A stretch of 37,689 nt of DNA from Desulfurococcales archaeon (lineage in GTDB: Archaea > Thermoproteota > Thermoprotei_A > Sulfolobales > Acidilobaceae): NCBI GenBank assembly GCA_015523445.1, contig WAKG01000015.1, forward strand, positions 1 to 37,689. Direction: 5' to 3'. Below, one piece after another: positions 30,901-37,689 of this stretch. Numbering within the stretch: position 1 is the stretch's first letter; each line of letters begins with the position of its first letter. The position numbers and the translations under genes were made by a program. Under the pieces are notes generated by a model. The model searched no databases and was not told the DNA's origin. It was given only the letters and a program-made list of their open reading frames with translations.

Positions 30901-31411
30901 GTACGACGGCAGGACAGGGCTCATGATAGAGAGGCCAGTCACGATAGGGATAGCATTCTACCAGAGGCTATACCACATGGTCTCCGACAAGATGCATGCA
31001 AGGGCTACTGGAAAGGTACAGCTGCTGACAAGGCAGCCCACAGAGGGTAAGGCCAGGCAGGGAGGCCTAAGGTTCGGAGAGATGGAGAGGGACTGCCTCA
31101 TAGGCCACGGGGCAGCTAACCTGCTGAGGGACAGGATGCTGGAGAACAGTGATGCATATACAATGTATGTATGTAATAAGTGTGGCCATATAGCATGGTA
31201 TAATAGGAGGAGGGGCACCTACGAGTGCCCAATACACGGGGACGAGGGGGAGATATACCCGGTAAAGGTGCCCTACGCCTTCAAGCTGCTACTCCAGGAG
31301 ATAACCAGCATGGTGATAAAGCCTAGAGTATTCGTGGCGGATAAGATAACGGTGATGGATAGGCTCTGGAAGAAGCCCGTCTCCCTGGACGAGGGGAACG
31401 GGTCTAGATAG
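27935..31411 (+). CDS. rpoB: DNA-directed RNA polymerase subunit B (Rpo2), undivided
   Basis: Second largest polymerase subunit in one chain of 1158 residues; many euryarchaea split it. Recognised parts are the lobe region QLYLGKRKPDDKDHYSNKRL, fork loop RGQAHFEARDLHGTHWGRLC, CPFETPEGINCGLVKNLA, the hybrid-binding region IGDKFASRHGQKGVIG (Lys near the active centre), GMIFPKYDMPYTEDGITPD, and the C-terminal zinc site CNKCGHIAWYNRR..CPIHG. ATG 27935 follows GGGTGAG. The rpoA1 gene follows within 20 nt. Confidence 0.97.
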   Translation: MAELGITVDDLWVVYSTGMREMGLARQHLDSFNDFVTDRIHKIIRSFGEIKPAWRTVASRRRRYTPMDMSEVKILLGRLTIGDPMVKEAEGHTHRVRPLECRIRNLTYAAPLRLEMILIENGVEIHREEVEIGEIPVMIKSAIDPLSKMSQEELIEIGEDPYDPGGYFIINGSEKVVVIQEDLAVNRIIVGPSTASTAKITHTAKVVSTVLGLRRQVIVDRMSDGSIEVSISKLPYRVPFVVLMRALGLEKESEIAAAVSPDPDVQRELMPSFEKVAITVTTREQALEYIGNRLAPGQPREVRIQRAEEFLDTQFLPHLGTRPEDRKMKAFYLAEMANRVLQLYLGKRKPDDKDHYSNKRLRLAGDHIAEIFREAFSNFVKHMENQLEELISQRKKIRFSYLVRKDIISDKIKTALATGNWGPDRTGISQALDRTNWISLLSHLRRVVSPLSRGQAHFEARDLHGTHWGRLCPFETPEGINCGLVKNLALMAYISVGVDEDEVENLLYELGVVRLDSIIEEVLKTGIPPEIMTVGAKVFLNGKPIGYHPDGAELAERIRSLRRSGKLSFEVNVAHIRDEYVNEVYINTDEGRLLRPLVRVVNGMPLLTKEHVEKIKRGELGFWDLIKTGIIEMLDPDEEENAYVAELPWDVTKEHTHMELWVPAIVGVAAATIPYLEHNQSPRSTYQAAMAKQALGLYALNYHFRTDSHSYLLHYPQKPLVQTRALDLMGYNNRPAGQNMVVALMSFYGYNIEDALIFNKGSIDMGLARSHFFRVYTAVENDYPGGVSDKIRVPHPKLLDHKGDKYYRKLAPDGVIDPEVEVEGGDILVGRESPPRFMGEERVIGAGALIHRDTSVQLRFGEKGVVDQVILTQTAERNKQVKVKVRDLRIPEIGDKFASRHGQKGVIGMIFPKYDMPYTEDGITPDVILNPHAIPSRMTVGQLLEEIAGKAGAILGRLVDGTPFFKEDVGQLRIELVKHGYDPSAREVMYDGRTGLMIERPVTIGIAFYQRLYHMVSDKMHARATGKVQLLTRQPTEGKARQGGLRFGEMERDCLIGHGAANLLRDRMLENSDAYTMYVCNKCGHIAWYNRRRGTYECPIHGDEGEIYPVKVPYAFKLLLQEITSMVIKPRVFVADKITVMDRLWKKPVSLDEGNGSR

Positions 31412-31429
31412 AGTGTGGGGGTGATCCGC

Positions 31430-35316
<3,887 letters not shown>

Positions 35317-35339
35317 GACAAGGACGAGGGTGAGTAACG

Positions 35340-35639
35340 GTGTCAGTCTCATTCGAGAGGGAGCTCAGGAACCTGATCAAAACCGGTAAATACTACCTCG
35401 GAGTAAAGCAAGCAATGAAGGCCCTAAAACTAGGCAAGGCCAAAATGCTGATAGTGGCTGAGAACACGCCGCCAGAGTACAAGAGGAGGCTACTTTACTA
35501 CGCCAAGCTAGCTGGCACCCCAGTATACATATACAGGGGCACAAGTATAGCCCTCGGCCTTGCAGCGGGTAAACCATTCAGGGTATCAGTGATAACAGTG
35601 CTAGACGAGGGTCAGTCTAGGATAACAGAGCTGGTCTAA
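35340..35639 (+). CDS. rpl30e: 50S ribosomal protein L30e
   Basis: L7Ae/L30e-fold protein of 99 residues. Recognised parts: LIKTGKYYLGVKQAMKALKLGKA, MLIVAENTPPEYKRRLLYYA and GTPVYIYRGTSIALGLAAGKPFRVS, typical of L30e in the archaeal polymerase operon. GTG 35340 follows GGGTGAG. Its stop is 8 nt from nusA. Confidence 0.96.
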   Translation: MSVSFERELRNLIKTGKYYLGVKQAMKALKLGKAKMLIVAENTPPEYKRRLLYYAKLAGTPVYIYRGTSIALGLAAGKPFRVSVITVLDEGQSRITELV

Positions 35640-35647
35640 CCCGATCC

Positions 35648-36130
35648 ATGGCCAAGCCAAACAAAGGCCACTGGCCTAGGTGGAGCGTGGTGACGGTGTC
35701 GGATAGGGGTAAGATCACTGTAGAGGAACTAAGGTACCTCTCAATATTTCAAGAGTTTACAGGAGCCATGGCCTACAGGTGTATAGTCGATAAGGAAGGA
35801 GGTAGGCTCATCTTCCTAGTAGATAGCACAGACCTGGGAAGGGCGATAGGAAAGAAGGGGGGCAACGTAAGGCTCCTATCAAGACTATTCAACAAGAACG
35901 TGGAGATAGTGGAGTACGCTGGTGACCTCGAGGGCATGATTAAAAACCTGTTCCCCGGAGTAAAGATACTGAATATACACGTCACAAGCAGGGGAGAAGA
36001 GAAGGCTGTGACGATAAAGGTGGCTGAGGAGGACAAGGGCAAGGCGATAGGCAGAGATGGAAAGAACGTGAAGAGGGCGAGGCTAGTGCTATCAGAGATA
36101 TTCGGCGTCTCAAAGGTATCCATTAAATAG
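35648..36130 (+). CDS. nusA: archaeal NusA-like transcription factor (two KH domains)
   Basis: RNA-binding protein of 160 residues, corresponding to the KH part of bacterial NusA without its N- and C-terminal domains. First [23 protein letters not shown] (GKKG). Second [22 protein letters not shown] (GRDG). The start could also lie at the GTGs near 35690, since relatives begin shortly before the SVEELRYLS-like helix; ATG 35648 extends that by about 20 residues. It is in its usual place between rpl30e and rps12. Confidence 0.94.
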   Translation: MAKPNKGHWPRWSVVTVSDRGKITVEELRYLSIFQEFTGAMAYRCIVDKEGGRLIFLVDSTDLGRAIGKKGGNVRLLSRLFNKNVEIVEYAGDLEGMIKNLFPGVKILNIHVTSRGEEKAVTIKVAEEDKGKAIGRDGKNVKRARLVLSEIFGVSKVSIK

Positions 36131-36154
36131 GGGGTACCAGCAGCCCCGGGAACC

Positions 36155-36164
36155 CTTTATAACC
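36155..36164 (+). promoter_or_regulatory. TATA box of rps12
   Basis: CTTTATAACC lies about 40 nt before GTG 36204, so rps12 has its own promoter inside the polymerase-ribosomal cluster. Confidence 0.6.
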
Positions 36165-36203
36165 CCAGCACTGCACCCAGCCCTAAAGGCGGTGGGATGC
36201 AGG

Positions 36204-36647
36204 GTGACAGGGAAGAAGTCCCCCTACGGCCTGTTCGCTGCTAGGAAGCTTAGGAGGAAGAGGATGAAGTTCAGGTGGAGCCAGAGGGAGTTCAAGGTAA
36301 GGATGCTTGGACTAAAGAAGAAGTACGACCCTCTGGAGGGTGCCCCGATGGCCCGGGGCATAGTGCTAGAGAAGGTTGGAGTAGAGGCAAGACAGCCCAA
36401 CTCGGCCCTCCGTAAGTGCGTTAGGGTCCAGCTAGTCAAGAACAAGAAGGTTGTAACCGCATTCGTGCCAAGGGACGGAGGAATACTCTACATAGACGAG
36501 CACGACGAGGTCATCATAGAGGGTATAGGGGGCCCCAGGGGCAGGTCCATGGGAGACATCCCAGGGGTAAGGTATAAGGTAGTCATGGTCAACGGGGTGT
36601 CCCTGAAGGCAATCTGGGAGGGTAGGAAGCAGAAGCCGAGGAGGTAG
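36204..36647 (+). CDS. rps12: 30S ribosomal protein S12 (uS12)
   Basis: Decoding-centre protein. From GTG 36204 it has 147 residues, the normal archaeal size, and begins [19 protein letters not shown]. It contains [20 protein letters not shown] (the PNSALRK loop at the decoding site), [20 protein letters not shown] and [25 protein letters not shown] precedes the chosen start at good spacing; GTG 36192 is in frame but overlaps that site. Confidence 0.97.
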   Translation: MTGKKSPYGLFAARKLRRKRMKFRWSQREFKVRMLGLKKKYDPLEGAPMARGIVLEKVGVEARQPNSALRKCVRVQLVKNKKVVTAFVPRDGGILYIDEHDEVIIEGIGGPRGRSMGDIPGVRYKVVMVNGVSLKAIWEGRKQKPRR

Positions 36648-36665
36648 CCCCCCGCGGGTAGCACC

Positions 36666-37148
36666 CTATAAGTCCACACCTAAATCATCATCCAGATCAT
36701 CATCTAGATCCAGGTCCTCGTCCCCAGCCTCCTCGACAAGATCCTCAAGTACATATATAGGCCTCTCAGCGAGCAGCGCCATATATATGGCGTGGCTGGG
36801 GATCATCTTAACCTTAAGCGTTATACCGCCTTCCTCGAACTCCACAGTGGCTGTATACAGGCTAGTCTCATAGTCCAGCTCATCTATTACAACGCGCTTC
36901 AGCCCCCTGCCCAGAGCCTCCCTGAAATACTCATGGTTAACTAGGAGTGAGAAGAGGCTCTGCCTCCTAGGCGGAGCCTCCCCCTCATTGAGGACCTTGA
37001 TAGCCTCTGCCACCTCGTAGGGTATATTCACGAGCACGAAGCTCCTCCCATCTTCCAGCAGTAACTTCAAGCCTATTACATACGTGCTAATGTGCATGTC
37101 GTGATACTCAACTATGCGGGCAAACGGGAGGACCTTGACAGCTCTCAC
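36666..37148 (-). CDS. DUF151 (bifunctional nuclease-like) protein
   Basis: A 160-residue protein with a DUF151/BFN core (VIGLKLLLEDGRSFVLVNIP, then HEYFREALGRGLKRVVIDEL, TATVEFEEGGITLKVKMIPS). PSHAIYMALLAERPIYV is the family's typical DAIALA-like segment. The last 22 residues are almost all Asp, Glu and Leu. GTG 37148 is preferred: the frame extends to 37208, but that part uses CGC and CGA codons foreign to the other genes, and a minus-strand TATTATAG at about 37215 would place the transcript start just after it. The gene lies antisense between rps12 and rps7, normally adjacent. Nuclease activity is known for some relatives only. Confidence 0.82.
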   Translation of the reverse strand: MRAVKVLPFARIVEYHDMHISTYVIGLKLLLEDGRSFVLVNIPYEVAEAIKVLNEGEAPPRRQSLFSLLVNHEYFREALGRGLKRVVIDELDYETSLYTATVEFEEGGITLKVKMIPSHAIYMALLAERPIYVLEDLVEEAGDEDLDLDDDLDDDLGVDL

Positions 37149-37257
37149 CAGCCCACCATTTTCCAAGACTCGGCGCCCTCGCAGCGTTCCAAACCCTACA
37201 CCGTGCACTACAGGCTATAATAGGATAACGATCCCCGCCACCCCGGGAGCCTAGGCA

Positions 37258-37267
37258 CCCTTATAAA
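37258..37267 (+). promoter_or_regulatory. TATA box of rps7
   Basis: CCCTTATAAA lies about 42 nt before GTG 37309. Confidence 0.6.
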
Positions 37268-37308
37268 CTCTCTGTCCGCCCTGGATCCGGTGCAGGGTGT
37301 AGAAGAGC

Positions 37309-37689
37309 GTGGCGCAGGAGACCCTACCGGAAGGCCTAGAGGTTAAGGCTGACCAGATAAGGCTCTTCGGGAAGTGGAGCTGGGTTGATGTCGAGATAAG
37401 GGATCCGAGCCTGAAGAGGTACATAAGCCTCAGGCCGGTATGGCTACCTCACACAGGCGGGAGGCACGAGCACAGGAGGTTCGCAAAGGCGGAGGTACCC
37501 ATTGTGGAGAGGCTTATGAACAAGCTCATGAGGCCGGGGAGGAACGGTGGCAAGAAGCACCTTGCATATAACATAGTGAAGACAGCTTTCGACATAATCT
37601 ACTTCGAGACAGGGGAGAACCCGATACAGGTGCTAATAAGAGCGATAGAGAATGCAGCCCCAAGAGAGGACACCACCAGGATCATGTAC
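37309..37689 (+). CDS. rps7: 30S ribosomal protein S7 (uS7), 5' 127 codons
   Basis: Small-subunit head protein; the reading frame runs off the window edge. Translated directly: [20 protein letters not shown], then [40 protein letters not shown] and [20 protein letters not shown], ending TTRIMY, which is the beginning of the conserved RIMYGG segment. GTG 37309 lies behind a TATA box at 37258 and a GGGTGT site. It follows rps12 after the inserted antisense gene. Confidence 0.96.
   Translation, partial: MAQETLPEGLEVKADQIRLFGKWSWVDVEIRDPSLKRYISLRPVWLPHTGGRHEHRRFAKAEVPIVERLMNKLMRPGRNGGKKHLAYNIVKTAFDIIYFETGENPIQVLIRAIENAAPREDTTRIMY

Overview
This window is chromosomal DNA from a hyperthermophilic crenarchaeon, most like the Desulfurococcales/Pyrodictiaceae (the genus is inference). 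The evidence is the archaeal information-processing gene set: a split large RNA polymerase subunit A1/A2 with an undivided B, Rpo5, Rpo7, Spt4, Rpp29, S4e and L30e. TATA-type promoters such as CTTTTAAA, GTG and TTG starts behind GGTG-type ribosome binding sites, AGG/ATA-rich codon use, and tRNA genes with encoded CCA and non-canonical introns point the same way.

Layout. (1) 1-1500, minus strand: sufC then sufB (cut by the window edge), the core of the SUF Fe-S assembly system, divergent from a monothiol thioredoxin-fold protein. (2) 2300-5000, accessory-looking: three small unrecognised genes, tRNA-Trp with an 18-nt intron, tRNA-Asn, and a 1.1-kb gene-free interval. That interval holds a box C/D guide RNA and five copies of a GC-rich motif, four of which can fold as the same pseudoknot. 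(3) 5000-11000: AlaX, then a tightly packed ribosomal operon S19-L22-S3-L29-Rpp29-S17-L14-L24-S4e-L5-S14-S8. It lacks the usual upstream (L3, L4, L23, L2) and downstream (L6 onward) members. (4) 11000-13280, minus: an MqnD-family protein, then rpo7-spt4-dephospho-CoA kinase. (5) 13280-27340: mostly metabolic and RNA-maintenance genes in short convergent and divergent groups: leucyl aminopeptidase, TrkA, MscS, a zinc ribbon, guaA, enolase, an FKBP, an m5C RNA methyltransferase with a PUA partner, NadM, RtcA, a NOG1 GTPase, a TFB-like zinc-ribbon protein, a proteasome beta subunit, endonuclease V and a DUF357-nucleotidyltransferase. (6) 27430 to the end: tRNA-Lys with a 30-nt variable-loop intron, then rpo5-rpoB-rpoA1-rpoA2-rpl30e-nusA-rps12, an antisense DUF151 gene, and rps7 running off the edge.

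How it works together. Most of the window is translation and transcription machinery under a few strong TATA promoters. The RNA-modification and RNA-repair genes (m5C methyltransferase, RtcA, Rpp29, AlaX, the C/D guide RNA) and the intron-bearing tRNAs fit an organism with heavy RNA processing. The strongest candidate for something undescribed is the pseudoknot-forming repeat family at 4281-4836. Other points worth checking are the variable-loop intron of tRNA-Lys, a proteasome beta subunit with Ala where the catalytic Thr1 should be, and paired CTTTAAC..GTTAAAG palindromes in front of sufC and sufB.
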